Counted from the first letter of the stretch, positions 47,318-60,254 are shown. The stretch: 64,000 nt of DNA from Ectocarpus siliculosus (GCA_000310025.1 FN648410.1:29004-93003); one strand, 5' to 3'. The notes: generated by a model not told the origin, from the letters alone. Numbers and translations are program-made.

Positions 47318-50300
47318 ACTTCTCAGCTCAGAAACACACCTGTTCTCAACTCGCGAGTGCTCCGCGACATGCCAACACACACACGTTTTTTAGAAAAACA
47401 CTCAGTCTTTTATTTGTGACTGCCGGACCTTTCTTCTCCGCATCCCGCACTTCGCAACATGACATGATACGTGTTGGCTGCAATTGTTCTTTGCCAAACG
47501 AAGAGTGTTACCGTCGCCGCCGCCGCCGCCGCCGTGAGGTGCAAAAAACTGATACAATGTGTGTTCATGTTGATGTTGATGTTGATGTTGATGTTGATGT
47601 TGATGTTGATGTTGATGTTGATGTTCATATGTTCATGTTCACATGTTCATGTTCACATGTTCATGTTCATGTTCATGTTCATGTACATGTACATGATGTC
47701 GATGTACACCCATCCTCACGGTGACGATATGCTTTGACAACCACGTCGACAGCTATAGAGGTATTTACTGCTATCCATTCTCGCCTGCCCACCACGGCCA
47801 AACGATCTAGTAAACCTCCTCCGTTGACAAGAAGAAGGCGCGCGTCCAGTTCGTGGACTCCGTGCTCCCCTTATCAGTGCTCGCTTTCAGTGCTTTCAGT
47901 GCTTGCGGCACGCCCTGCCGCGCCCTTTCACTCAGCACGCCGAAACCTTCGCACTCCGTAATTTTGCTTCTATGTGCGTGGTTTTTTACCGCCGTGTGGT
48001 AGGTTAAATAAAAGAGTGTGGTGCTTTCTCATCACACCCATCGGTATGTAGGGGGGGTGTCATGAGCATGTACAGGAGGAGTGTCGTAAAGTGTGGTCTT
48101 TCAAGTGGCACGAAATGGGTGCTGTTATGCTCAGTGTGCCCATCCAATTTCTCCGATAACTATTTTATTCCGGTTGTACCCTCCAACATGTACGTATGTA
48201 CACACGCACGAGCACGTTGGTCTCACCGAGCTTTGTCATCTGCACCCACCTCACAGCTCAACACCAACGCTCGCCGCCTGTCGACCAACACCAACATCCG
48301 TTCCACGCCAAGAAGTGTTGGTGAATTCCACGCGGACGAATCCAAATATATGCAGAGCAGCAGTACCAGACTATTTTCTGAGGTTCTTCCTGTTTTTGTT
48401 CTGTTTCGTTCAGGAATCATTGGCACAACTACTACACGTACCAGCTGACCGCAGTGTATGATGTACTCCGTGCCGTGCATTCCGGAAAGATGTCTGAAAG
48501 TTTGGAATATCCGCGCTGTCGATCGGTCGCGCTTTTCAACGCTCTTTTTTTTTCGGTGCTGTAATGTAATGCAAAGTAAACACGACGGTACACAACGAAA
48601 TCAAGTCGGCAATCCCAACATTCCAACGCTAATTACTAATTACCATTCGTCTTGTGACTCGCTTCACTCATCATGGCGACGTCAGCCGCAAAAACCCTTG
48701 CAACAATTTGATTGTTATCGATTTATATCGATCATCGCTGGAACGACCATCGTGCACCAGGCGAGTGAGTTTGGTTCTCTCACCTACGAAACGCGACTTG
48801 GAGCAGCAAACGCTTTCTCTCGCGATGGCACGGCGTTTCTCCGATTGAAAGCGAAGCCAACGGCTATTAACTATTAGCCATAAGCGTGTGTGTTAGTGCG
48901 GAAGCGGCATGCCTGAAGCCTTTCTCTGCTGAGTGCATAACAATAGGCGATCTGTGGGAGGAGCACGAATATTCCGGTGACAATGAAGGGTATTGGCTGA
49001 TGCAAGTAGGTCGAGGCAATAAGCCACCGCGTACAACTCAATACCTTGCGGTGGTCTTTCTGCGATGCTGTGGGAGACACGCTGGTTGCAGGCAACCACA
49101 CATGCTCCTAGACGTCCGCAATTTATTCGTATGCATCCGAAATAGTCGAGTGGGTCTTCAAGACTGGTGCATCCGCTCCCCGCTGGAGTGTCAAGTGTAA
49201 TATGCTGCACCAACGGCGGAGGAACAAGCGAGCACGCCGTGACACATTGGCCCTTTTACAGCAGTACCGCCAAACGATCGGCAGCCAGCAGCACGGCCGC
49301 CGGCATTAATGGACAGCAGTAGTGTTGGTACACACGAATACACTCAATGGAGCCCGTCGGGCAGCGCGGTTCGGAAAGGGGCAGGAGCACTGCTTGTTCT
49401 GTTTAAGCGGAGCCCGTCCTAACGGTTGTCATCGTACAGTATGTCATATCGTGCGATGTTCCACTTGCAGGAGACGGCGTCGCCTGTTTGTTTCTCTCCC
49501 CCCCCGCCCTATTTCTACCCGGCGAAAGTCGCCATACCTACATACCTACATACCTAAATTCCTATCGTACTGAGTCTCATGTGGCGACTGCATCAACAGC
49601 CCCACCGCCTCGACTCCGCTCTATGCTTGTGGTGCTGCTGGTACGGTAGCAATGAGTCCCATCTATCTTATTCCCGTGAGACTTTCCAACGGCAAGAAAG
49701 AGCACATCGCCAATACCCCTATGCTGTGTAGCCAGAGAGCGGGCACCAGGTGAGATGTCTCCTACGAAGTTTGGGGGCAACGGCCTGCGTAGTACGGCCG
49801 TCTATCATCTATCATCTATCATCTGTCTCTGTCGGAGCACCACCAAACGGGTGTCACGAAGAATTTCCTTTAGTTCTTCCTCTTCAGGAGCTAGTTAGCA
49901 GGTCGTCAATCGGTGCTCTATAGGTCTTATTTGGACCGAAGGGGAAGGTTGTTCAGGCTTCACGGAGGTCAAGGTTTGACCCCTGTATCGCGTTGGAACA
50001 GACCGATATTTCCTCTCCTGAGATGAACGAAAAAAACTTCGCGCCTGTCGCCGCTCCGAGGCTCATTGGATTGATCGAGCGGGCGGGGGAGGGGCTTCGT
50101 TTTATTGCAATATTAATATTTGGTTTTGGTCATGGGACCTCCTGCAATGGGGGTGTTGAGACTTGATTCCATTCCCCTTGAATGGTAACACCTCTTACAC
50201 GTCTAGCCTAGGGTGTTGCGGGGGATTGGTTCACGGGCTGCTTCATGACGAGCAATCGATGGTGTTGTGTGTTGTGTCAGATGCTCATTAGCTACATATC

Positions 50301-53300
50301 GAAATCGACTGGGCGGCTGTGGCGCAGGCCGAGGAAAAACCTGCACTGTTCGTAGGTCATCGTAAGCGACGCTTTGGGGCATTTTTGTACCATACGAAGT
50401 AGTTGTTTTCTTGCCGTTCTGGTGAGGTGCCAATGCATCTCCATCTCCTTGGCAAGCCAATAAACTGATGGATGACCTCCAATTCAACACGCTATTTAGG
50501 ACGGAGGCAATGGACGAAGCTGCAAAGAATGGCCATTTGGAGGTGTTGGTGTGGCTGCACGAAAATCGCCAGGAGGGGTGCACTGGAGGGGCGATGGACA
50601 TGGCGAGCAGGCACGGACACCTCGAGGTGAAACGTGATCTTTTGTGACGAGTTATCATACATTTTCTGAGTTTGTATCAGCTCTTGTTACCTTAGCTTGT
50701 CTTTTTGTGTGCTTTGCACGTGCATCGGCCACACCAACCGGCTGACCAATGCACAAACGTCAGCGTCTTATCTTACAGCGGGACCAAATTCAAGGTCGCC
50801 GGAGCAAGCCCAACTTTGTAGAAGCCAAAATGTTCTGCAGTTAACAACTCCTTGAGAGTTCGTTTGGTGGTTCTTTTTGGTGCGTTGGAATCGACCGCGT
50901 TTTCCCACCGACCAAATTACCATATGCAACGCTCTTCGGGGGTGGTGTGCCGTTTCGACATTCGTGGCATTTTGCGTGTTATCCTCCGATCGCCATCTGG
51001 AGGATTTTCAAGGCAAAAGTGGTCTTCCTTGCATGTTTCTATGAAACCAGCCACTTTTTGATATGAGTTCGTGCTTTCGTTGAGCTTTGTCGAGAACCAG
51101 CAGAGTTCCTTTCTGAAAGTAGAAGGGTAGTCCACGACCATCACCGGGGGTGATGGATCAGTCCCGACTTTGTTTACCACACGATATTGTGTTTCCAATT
51201 ATGATGGGGGCACGTTAACCACTCTCAACTATAAACCAGGCCTTGTTGTGGTACAGCGTGGGGCGTTTGTATTCCCGCAGACTAGTGTACTGGCGCAGGA
51301 TTTTTCGGTGGCCATGTTTTTGTTTTTGTTGGTGGTGCGGTTGGAAAGCAAGACAATCTGCTCTCCGCCAACGCGAACGTTCAATATATGTGCAGATGTG
51401 CAGACTGAAGATCTCCGCTGATAAGTTAGGTTCCACGTGGGGGCGCACACAAAGTACAGGCTCAAAATATCACGCCACCGCGGCCCTTGGCAGTGGCGGT
51501 GGGTTAGGAGTGTCTGCACAACAGTGAAATCACGTCACGTCCAGCTATTAAAGTACAGCCGTAAGCTGCCGTATCTACCGGCTTGACGTTTATCCAGCAC
51601 TCCAACACCCCGTTATGAATACGGACAGAGGGTGCTCTGAGGGTGCTCTTGAGCACATTGCTTTGCTTGACATTCCACCTATGCAATGGCGTCGTTGAAA
51701 TTTTTATCCGTGAATTGCTTGATTTATTGGTTGCTTAGCCTACAGTGATGCAGTTCTAGGCAAGTTGGTGTGCTACAGAAGACGGCAGCACCATACAAAC
51801 GCCCACTGCCTTTGTCCCTATTTTTGGTAGGCGTTTCAAAGTGCGCTGTCGCCCCGTTTTTTGGTCCGCCGCCTTCGTGTTGGGCACAGGTGTTAAAGTT
51901 CTTGCACGAAAACCGCAGCGAGGGATGCAGCACTCTGGCGGTCGATTTCGCCGCGCACAACGGTCACACGGAGGTAAAGTCGTCTGTAATTTGTCAGTAC
52001 AAGGGCGCTTCGCGGGCGACCGCTATCGGCGGTCGCCGCTGCGCTGGTTGGATGCATGGCGATGTCAAGTGTGTGCGGGTTGAGTTTCGAAGTAGGTGTT
52101 GTCTTGTTGTGAAAGGATATCCTTCGTAATATACGAACCTACTTGTTCAAGGGTGTGCACGCTCCTCTACAATCGGCCACCTCTACGCCCGAGGTACGCG
52201 TAGAAGACAGCAAGCGACAAACAAGCGTAGCATGTATTTTACGGCAAGCTTTACAAATGTGGAAGACGCGTACGGACGGCAACATCGGTACGACAATGCC
52301 CCAGATAGATGTCGTGTGGAGATGACAACGAAAGCTACATACATTGTACCGAAAACCGAAAAATACGAAGAAGCGCACCTCCACACTACCGCCGGGACGC
52401 GCGTAGCAGAGGAAGGGTGCTTGTGTTCGTCGTCCCATCTATTCTGGCGCCGGTATACAGGCCTTTCGGTGTAAACTATGATTGTACGAAGAAGAAAGCC
52501 CTGGTAAAGGAAAATGTGTGCACACCCGTTCGCGAAATCGCCAACACTACAACCGACGCACCGATAAGGGGAGATATGAGAAGGGAAATACGCAAAGGAA
52601 ATCTATTTACGGACGACGACATTGAAAGGGCACATTTTCTCTGCCGCAACTTGAGTCATCGTCATGAAGAGGCGGAGTGCGTGCGGGTCGAGTTTTGAGA
52701 GGAGAGGAGAGGAAAGTCTATCTATCTGTGTGAATGTTCTTGTGCTCATTTATTTGTTGCAACAACTAAACGTAATGAATTAATGAAGTAAGCGATTCCA
52801 TCCGATTTCCCTCCACTCACTGAAAAAACTTCAGCACGTACATCCCCTTCGACTGTGTGGGTATATCTCGGACGGGTGTCGCTTTGCGTTGTTTTCTGTT
52901 TGTTTTCTATATCGACGGCCAGAGGTCAGAGAGAGAGGAAAACATATTAGGTGCAGATGTGGAAAAATAAACAACACCGCAAGAGAACAACGTCGTCTAT
53001 CGCTAGGTGCATGCATGCAGATACCTGCACCGAAATGGACGTAGATGTATGTGTCGCCCCAACACCATCGGAAATATGTATGTCGTACAGTGGTCTTTTC
53101 GTGTGAGGAGAAAAGATATTTGTTTCTGGTTCCGATGTGCAGATACACACGTGTTTTTGCACTGCTGTTCTAAACCTACAGGATATAGTCCTATCACTAA
53201 CTGAACCCGGTGACCAACCCAACCCAAAGCCTAAGGTAGCGCTATAAGTAAGCCTAAGCCGCGGCAACCCGCGGCAGAAAAAGGTAGGTTGCTGTGCGCT

Positions 53301-55947
53301 GCTGCTGTGCACGGGCTGCACCAGCCCAAGGAATGTTCCGAGAAATGGTGTTCCAACATGGAGACCACCGCTTACTTTCGACCAAGCCGTGATAACCCCT
53401 ACTTGAAGTGTAGGTTGCAGATTGCCGTGCGCACGACACAGGCCGCAACCCCCTCCCCCGCTTGTCGTTGGGATCGAAAGGGAGACGCACTGCAGCAGTA
53501 GGGTGCTTTGTGTCATGCCATGCGGAGACGTGGTTGCTTGGTTATCGCGTGTGGCAAGGGTGAGGTGCACCATGTCAGCAGCTTCCGAATCTATATAGAT
53601 TTGCCGAATTCCTCTGAGAGACCGATACGGTCTCTAGAGGTCTCACGGAACGGTAAAAAAAAATGTGAATGGATGAATGAATGAAGGATCACTTTCAGTC
53701 CGAACGCCTGAACCACGCACTTTTTTGAGCCGAACGCCCGAGACACGAGAAATCACCCCGTCGGCCGTCCTGCACCACTTAAGAAGCCCACCGCACCTTC
53801 TGCGTTGACAGTTGGCTGTGTCGGTGACCGGCACTCTCAAGCACGAAACACGAGCATGCAGCGCCGACACCAAATTACTCCGATCTCGATCGATTTGTGC
53901 CTAAACGTTGCCTATCCTCCACCAAATTGAAGCCCTGTTCAATCTACAGCTGGATTGACAAGTCCTTCGATGCTGTAATAGCTGTGTGCCTACCGATTTT
54001 GCCTGCCAACGAGAGGTCCGGGCCACACCGCTGCAACCTCCCGACGAGGAGGTAATATGTTCCCCGCTAAACGACGGTTTCAGATTATTTTTCGCGCGCG
54101 CACAAAATATTTCGGAACAAATACATCACCAATCCATTGTAGTTTATCCTGATCTCGACACATGTGCCCCGCTACAGATCATTCGCCGCGTTTCGAGGGA
54201 AATATTATTTGTTCTTTTACATACGCGCGCGCATAGAGAGATAGAAGCAGTAATTTGTGCAGGCGGACTTGTTGTTCTCTCTCCTTCACGAACAGTCTTG
54301 CACTTTGGACACGTGCGAAGACGTGGTACACACGCGATCCATCAGCCAAGGCATGCGGGTTGTCACAGCTGTTCCACCGCAATGCGCACGCGCAAGTATG
54401 TTCCGCCGCATTTTGCACGCACACCAACAAACAAGCTTGATGATTGATGACTCTATCTTTTCTTCGTCGGAACACATCCATCCATGCATCCATTGTACGG
54501 TAACTGCGATCTCGACCAGTTCACGCGTGTGTAAGTTGCCTCGCTCCCCGCTATTACCCTGCGAACGACAGGGTCGCGGGAGCTTTTTCGCTGCCAAACG
54601 ACGGTTTCAAATTATTTTACGTGCGCGCAAAACCGAGGAAATACAGGTAGCTTTCTCTGACACTATGAATTATTGCTAATCTATGTTAAGACTCTTTTCT
54701 TAGATAGAGATGGATTCGTTGGGTCATATTGTGAAAATATGAAACATGTGTGCTCCGCGATAGACTATTCGCCGCGTTTCGAGGGAAACATTATTTTGTT
54801 CTTGTACATACGCGCGCGCATAGAGGTTGAGGGATGGGAGGAGTGATTTGTGCAGGCGTGCTTGCGTATCTCTCTTCCCGAACAGTCTTGCATTCTGGAT
54901 ACGCGCGAAGACATGGAAACCACGCGTTTCCTCAGTCCAAGACAAGCGGGTTGTCACAGCTGTTGTTCTCCAAATCCAATATCGCAACAACCCAACTCGC
55001 GTACAAGTAGTTTGCACACAGAAAATCTTATCCTCGCCTGTTCCCTTTACGTCAGAATTAGTATTCGGCGTTGTTCATCCAGACTACAACTTACCGCTTT
55101 CTTCTTGCCCTAGCCGTTGTCGTACGGATGCAACAAGATTTTTCGCACTCTTTTTTGTGCGAATCTTCCATCTCTTCGCTGTGCTCTCTACACCACCTAA
55201 CCCCCCCCCCCCGACAATCTCGTAGAGGACTAGCACGGTTGCCCGAAGCAAGCTGCGATACCCATCTACATATGATTAACCGGGCTGTGATTGGCGGAGT
55301 CATCGTTGAGGTCGGAAACGCCACTTTCTGCCCTCGCTAGCGCCGCACTCAGTCCGCCTCGAGAGTGCGCCGCACGGCGGATAGTCGTCACAACACAGGG
55401 CTATCGGCAGGTGCAAGTCTTGCTGCGAGGCGAGGCAAGGTCTACCGGTGGAGACCGAAAAAAAGAACTCTAGGCTCACGAAAGCATCAGGATTGCGATT
55501 TCTGCAATCTCGTGAGCCCTTAGCCAGAAGTAATTCAGTCTACAGGTCTCTCATGCGTTCTTATGGAAGGCCTGGTCCTCTGGAAACACGAGGTTGGAAT
55601 TCCTGCCACCTCGGTCACATTCAGTGCGGTACATATCACGCTGCACGTTCTGCAATCTGCGCCCTACACTCCTCAGCTCCAGGCGTGTTGTCCCCATAGG
55701 TGTCTCCGTCCCCGTTAGGCCTCACACGGAAGTCATCCCCCGACGCCATGTTGCCGCCTGTCACCGCCAGCAGGTAGTGAAGTGGCTGTTCGAGAACAGG
55801 CAGGAGGGTTGCACACCGGCGGCAGCCGAGGGTGCGGCCCGGCAGGGGCACGACGAGATCGTAAAGTACCTCAAGGGGCACAAGCGGGGCCGCAGTGTTG
55901 ACTACAAGGACCTGGGAGGGGTTCTCGGCCAACCAGAGAACCCCTAA
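45979..55947 (+). CDS. Ankyrin-repeat protein gene, four C-terminal exons
   Basis: The exons are 45979-46131, 50500-50626, 51890-51973 and 55774-55947 (TAA). Donors are GTGAGT, GTGAAA and GTAAAG; acceptors end GTGAAG, TTTAG, GCACAG and AGCAG. Junction phases agree (2, 0, 0), giving 178 residues. The product is a run of ankyrin-like units of the type AMDxAAxNGHLEVVxWLHEN followed by Rx[46 protein letters not shown] and [14 protein letters not shown]. The tail is basic to neutral and ends [11 protein letters not shown]. Ankyrin repeats mediate protein-protein contacts; the partner is unknown. The 84-bp third exon is one symmetric phase-0 repeat unit. Introns are 4368, 1263 and 3800 bp. They hold microsatellites, the 1.1-kb dispersed repeat and tandem duplications. 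The gene starts upstream of 45979, because an in-frame stop sits just before that acceptor; upstream exons were not found. The first acceptor is the weakest call. All four exons belonging to one transcript is inferred from matching phases and repeat register. Confidence 0.7.
46796..46824 (+). repeat. (AACATCC)n short tandem repeat
   Basis: Four units in the first ankyrin-gene intron. Confidence 0.9.
47569..47695 (+). repeat. (TTGATG)n and (TTCATG)n hexamer microsatellites
   Basis: About nine TTGATG units are followed by interspersed TTCATG/TTCACATG units. This explains open frames here that encode Val-Asp runs. Confidence 0.97.
47725..49113. other. Intron sequence, nothing recognised
   Basis: This lies inside the 4.4-kb first visible intron of the ankyrin gene. 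Short frames show no protein-like features. Confidence 0.45.
49114..50030 (+). repeat. Dispersed repeat, partner of 34851-36020
   Basis: It is colinear with the earlier copy (TGGGTCTTCAAGACTGGTGC, CATCCGCTCCCCGCTGG, AACGGCGGAGGAACAA, GCGTTGGAACAGACCGATA). It sits within an intron of the ankyrin gene. Confidence 0.75.
50627..51889. other. Ankyrin-gene intron, no other feature seen
   Basis: Intron between exons at 50626 and 51890. No additional ankyrin-like block or repeat copy was recognised. Confidence 0.5.
52800..52875 (+). repeat. Dispersed repeat, partner of 20600-20690
   Basis: GATTTCCCTCCACTCACTGA, ACATCCCCTTCGACTG and GTGGGTATATCTCGGACGG match the other copy. It lies within the last ankyrin-gene intron. 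Confidence 0.7.
54000..55015 (+). repeat. Direct duplication of a block of about 430 bp
   Basis: 54000-54440 and 54556-55015 share AAACGACGGTTTCARATTATT, CATTCGCCGCGTTTCGAGGG (second copy CTATTCGCCG...), ACATACGCGCGCGCATAGAG, GAACAGTCTTGCA and GCGGGTTGTCACAGCTGTT. Between them lies the block matching 18818-18905 in reverse. All of it is inside the last ankyrin-gene intron. Confidence 0.8.
55215..55262 (-). repeat. Inverted copy of the 18648-18692 block
   Basis: On the minus strand it reads TATCGCAGCTTGCTTCGGGC then AACCGTGCTAGTCCTCTACG, close to the 18.6-kb copy. Confidence 0.75.
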
Positions 55948-56378
55948 CGATAAAGTGCAAAGGAGGGGGACAGAGTGGTTCCATTTACTCATTTTCTTCA
56001 AGTTTTGAAGTTGTGGATGCAACAAAAGGGGTAGTGATATTGGTTATTTCGAATCGTACAGTGTGGTGGTCACGTGAAGAGTAAGATCAAGCGTTGGTTC
56101 GGGAGACCTCAAAGACGCGGGAGGAACATCATGTGGAGACCACAGTACCAGGCGTTGAGATACAAAATCTGAGACTATTCTTGTTTGCATAACCGTGAGT
56201 TTGATGTCACGCAACAATTTTCACCTTCACCGGTAGTGGGAGACGTCGGGCTTAGAGCCTTGCGACATGAGTGTCATGACTGCGCAGCCTCTGGGGTACC
56301 TCCCCCCCCCCTCTTTCTCCGTCCAAAACCAGGGTAAGACCAACTGTCGATGGATGGGTGTATGGCCGGATTCATGTC

Positions 56379-56684
56379 TCAAGTAGTCTGAGTCATGGGG
56401 TGTAATTGGGGTGCGGCGACGTCGGTGGCGCCCGACCCACGGTAGGCACCCATGTAGCAAGTCTCATCGCAGAGCAAGAGCAAACGCGGGGGGCATGGGC
56501 TAATTGTCTGCCTGAATATTGGTCTTCTCGCCAACCTCGCGAGTCTAAGAGCGTTATGATCGGTGGTGCACTGCTGTGATTTCTCATCTATGCGCATGAC
56601 TTCAATGCTGCCGGAGTCGTGCGTGCCATTGAGGACGGCATTAGCACCATGCAGCCATACCCTAGATTTGATGTCCAGGGAGTG
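56379..56684 (-). CDS. Candidate terminal exon of an unrecognised gene
   Basis: The minus-strand frame is open for 101 codons to a TGA. Its composition is balanced and protein-like (VWLHGANAVLNGTHDSGSIE, TTDHNALRLARLARRPIF). A TAG acceptor-like site precedes GGTATGG at about 56665. No domain is recognised. The nearby 56210-56300 has a CTCATGTCGCAAGG motif also seen on the minus strand near 4720, so repeat origin is possible. Confidence 0.25.
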   Translation of the reverse strand, partial: HSLDIKSRVWLHGANAVLNGTHDSGSIEVMRIDEKSQQCTTDHNALRLARLARRPIFRQTISPCPPRLLLLCDETCYMGAYRGSGATDVAAPQLHPMTQTT

Positions 56685-56944
56685 TCACGTGCGCCGAGAT
56701 ATGAGGTGTGCGACGTACTGGGTGACGTCTCGGCAGCACGTTGAACGCCTGCCAGCTTTTTTGGGACCAATTCATGCATTTGTAGTAGGGAAGCAAGAGC
56801 AGTACATTGGTCCAGGTTTGGGTCTCGTGGGTAGAATCGCGTAGTAAAGTAAACTCACTGACTAGAAACCGGTCGGTGTGTCTACAAAAAGAGAAAAAAA
56901 AGAAGGAAAACAAGAAAAAAGAAAAAAGTTGAAGTTTAAACCAT

Positions 56945-57330
56945 GGATGATAAGTCAAAACTTATCTAGATAGGGATAAGTTCTTGTCGCGGTGTTGTCT
57001 TATCGGTACCGTTTGATAGGGTTTGATAGGGTAAGGGTCAGTATGTTGGTCCACGTTGATGAGCAGCGGCAGGAATTTCCCACACCTGTGTACGGCCTTC
57101 GAAGGACGGCGATAGTTTCTGCCAAAACCTATCGTCGCGCGTAATAGTTATCGATAAGTTCTACAGACAGCCTATTGGTTAGGCAAACCTATGGTATACG
57201 TGATCATTTGCCTATCGTTGTGTATGATTGTTATCGATATGTGTTTGTAACGACCCTTCTTGTAAGAAGACATATATCGATTGCCAATGGCTTAATCTTA
57301 TCGAATCACATGATAGCTATCGACAAATTG
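56945..57330. repeat. Cluster of GATAAG/CTTATC and TATCGATA words
   Basis: GATAAG or its complement appears about eight times in under 400 bp, together with several TATCGAT words. It lies a few hundred bases upstream of the ATG at 57647. It could be a degenerate repeat or a transcription-factor site cluster of GATA type. Confidence 0.5.
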
Positions 57331-57646
57331 TTCGCCAGCATATCGTCCTGGGGAACCGATCGTTATGCAAAGCTTCAAATCGGATCGGGGCCAACCTCCG
57401 ACACAAAGATTCGGAACTATTCGCCGACCGCGATGGGATAACCGGAAACATGCATCCCAAAGAAAAGTTTCGCCGACCGCGATTAGAAAAAGTCAAGATT
57501 CCAAGATAACAAAAAAGCGCCGACAATCAACGAAGTGCGGTGAATTTCGCCGAACGATCACCCGATTACCGATTACATGTTTGCCGAGCTGGCGATCAGA
57601 TCACGCGCCCTCGCGCCCTCTACCCATCACCACACATTACGCCACC

Positions 57647-58145
57647 ATGGCCGATCCCGATGATGCCCAGCATGCTGGCGCATCCTCCGGCACCCAGCGC
57701 ACGCCACGTCCATTGAGTGGGCACCACACACAGACCTCGATGAACAACTATCTGCCGAATGACGGCGGGGGTGGTGGAAGTAGTAGCGGTAGTGGTGGTA
57801 GTGGTAGCATCGAAACGCGAACCGCCGAGCGGGAGACGGATGTACACAAACTGCACGTTCCCAGCGACATACCAGCCGATGTTAAATCGGCTATCCTCGA
57901 CTACCAGCCGCCGTATGGGTACTCGAACTGTTCCATCCACAACGTCAAGACACGTTGGACAAGGTCGACCAGGTCAAGATGATCTACAACTCCGACAAGG
58001 TCCGCCACAACATGCTCGGCTTCACGAAAACGTTCGTCATCTACACCGCCTCCTCTTTCAGGCTGGTAGAGCAAGTGCCAATCCACCATTGCCTCGGAGT
58101 GATGGTCCCCAAGGACGAGCTCGAACCGGCCCGTCTCAACAACAA
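57647..58145 (+). CDS. Start of an unrecognised gene
   Basis: The ATG at 57647 sits in an ideal Kozak context (GCCACCATGG). The N-terminal part reads MADPDDAQHAGASSGTQRTP and continues through a Gly/Ser linker (GGGGGSSSGSGGSGS) to HKLHVPSDIPADVKSAILDY. The C-terminal part, in another frame, reads DQVKMIYNSDKVRHNMLGF and QVPIHHCLGVMVPKDELEP, and ends at a strong donor (CAACAA/GTAAGT, 58146). The change of frame inside the segment could be a sequencing error, a decayed gene or a missed short intron. The family is not recognised; no membrane segment or signal peptide is seen. No downstream exon was identified. Confidence 0.5.
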
Positions 58146-60254
58146 GTAAGTCGGTAAGTCTTTCAGTTCATGAGGAATCTCTGGGGGAATATGTGTGATG
58201 GTGGTGTGCTGCTGTGGACCAAGCTCCTTATACCTTGGATGATAAGGCTAAGAATAGGACCGATCGCCGGCGATAAGGTGGGTTTTAGGGCCTATCGGTA
58301 GGAATTGGCGAACGCAATAGGTTTGTAGCTCGGCTTGTTGATGCTTTTGGCAGAAAGCGATAGTATTCGGAGACACTTGTCGATATCCTATGGTGCCGAT
58401 CAACGCAGTCGCGGACACGGTGATCAGCACCCTTTGTTGGCAAAAGCAGGGTTCGGTGAAACATGCGGTCACAGGTGGCCCAGGTGCACATTATATGCAC
58501 CATTGTACAGTGCCGAAAAAAAACGCACTCTATTTTCAGTTAATACAACGTCCCAGGTTGCTGACCCCGGTGGCATAACCTGGTCAGGTTGCTTACCCCG
58601 GTGGCATAACCTGGCCGGGTCAGGTAAGCACACACAGCATAACCTCGTGGGTTAGAGTAAGCCTTGGCTCACAACGTCGCCAGATTGTGCCCTCTCATCA
58701 TGCAACGTTGTTCTGCCCCTCGGTACAAACGTTCGCAGCCGGATAACAAGTACCAGGTTTGTGTTCTTTTGTATTGATTCGTCGGTCGTTAATGCGTTAG
58801 CGCGTAGTTGCACATATGCAGGTTCCCGTGCGTCAACACCGTTGTGAGTGCATGACACCCCGGCAAAAAACAAACTATACAACAGCCTATTCTGCAGACA
58901 CAAATAAACGACGCCTCAAACCAAGGTCCCAGCAACCACAATCGTGGCCCGTGCTTCGTTTAGGGTACGCACGACGCAAAATAGCTTGTACGTGTACCGC
59001 GAGATAATTACGGCGGAACGAGGGCGGACAAGATGGCCGCGGCTTCCCGAACAAAGAACCGTGATGACGTACAAAAAAAAATAACATGCATACCTAGCCC
59101 CACACAGCCATGAGCGGGCTCCACACAAGTTTTTCGACCGGCTCACCACTTCTCGACCTCCCGCACAAACAAGCAATTGCACCAAGGAAGCCAAGAGAAG
59201 AGCAAAAGTTCATTGTACTAAAGTCGGTACGAGTGAGGAAACACGCCCCCGTAGAAACTGCTCCGCATATACTATACGGTCCGGAGGATTGACCGACTAC
59301 CCAAGAAAAAAAAAAAAACACAGCAGTTGGCCTTGACAGAACGACCTCAATCGTGCCCCTTCGACGACGTGTGAGCACGTCACAGATGTCAGCGAATCGA
59401 AAAAAACGGCGGTCGCTAACGCGGGCTTCAAGTCACCGCCCGAGGTTGAAGCTTTCAACAACCGTTAACAACCTTAATGATGGAGCCCCCCCCCCCCCCA
59501 GCCGCCCTCCCTGGCCCACTTTTCCCCAACTCACCCAGGCTCCACACAAAATCCCGACCAACCTGTACCACCCGAACAATTGGACTTTCCGCAACGCAAA
59601 CAAGCAACGGCGCAGGCCATCGTCAACACCCATTCCGTCCGCACATACGATATAGTCTGGATATTGACCGAAAACACAAAAAGCATAGGGCGTATACATG
59701 CTCCCCTTCCCCACCCGTCGAAAAAAAGTGCCGCCACGGTAGCGCCAGACCGATGCCAGAGAACCGAAGAAACACACGCCGGTCGTCTCGCCGGGCTTGT
59801 GAAGAAGATGTTCGCCACGCCGTTGTCGCGCTGACGTTAACTCTTCCCTCACGTGACTGAAAAACATACAGGCAGTTCAAAACAAGCAAACCGGGGACGG
59901 TGTCATCGATCGGCCCATTTGGTTTTGAGTAGAAACGACAGGGTTTTAAAGACGGTCGGCCGATCACCGTGAACAAAAGTGTCGATTAAGGGCTTGGCCT
60001 TGGGCTACCAAAGAACTCGGGAAGTTCAAACATACTCGGAAATGTGTTACATATGTAGCATACTAAAGGGTACAGTACTGTCAATAACTGGTGTCGTCAG
60101 CCACCCAAAAGCTCCAAAGGATTATTCTTGTCTCGCGAAATTGAAGAGTTGGAATACACTGAACTAAAGGTCGTTGCGAAGCAGATAATCGCCAACGAAT
60201 GCACATACCCAACCTCCTAGCCTTGAGATACCTCGAGACACCCTACGTATCTTT
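58146..60254. other. No supported gene
   Basis: Apart from the 37-bp tandem at about 58550-58620 and short homopolymers (C run near 59487), nothing is recognised. The stretch may contain introns or exons of the gene starting at 57647. Confidence 0.4.
58550..58622 (+). repeat. Two-copy 37-bp tandem repeat
   Basis: CAGGTTGCTGACCCCGGTGG and CAGGTTGCTTACCCCGGTGG are each followed by CATAACCTGG. The CCAGG/CCTGG ends make each unit partly palindromic. Confidence 0.85.

Noticed and set aside
47191-47724. 177-codon frame with a Val-Asp run
   Set aside because: Produced by the TTGATG/TTCATG microsatellite in an intron.
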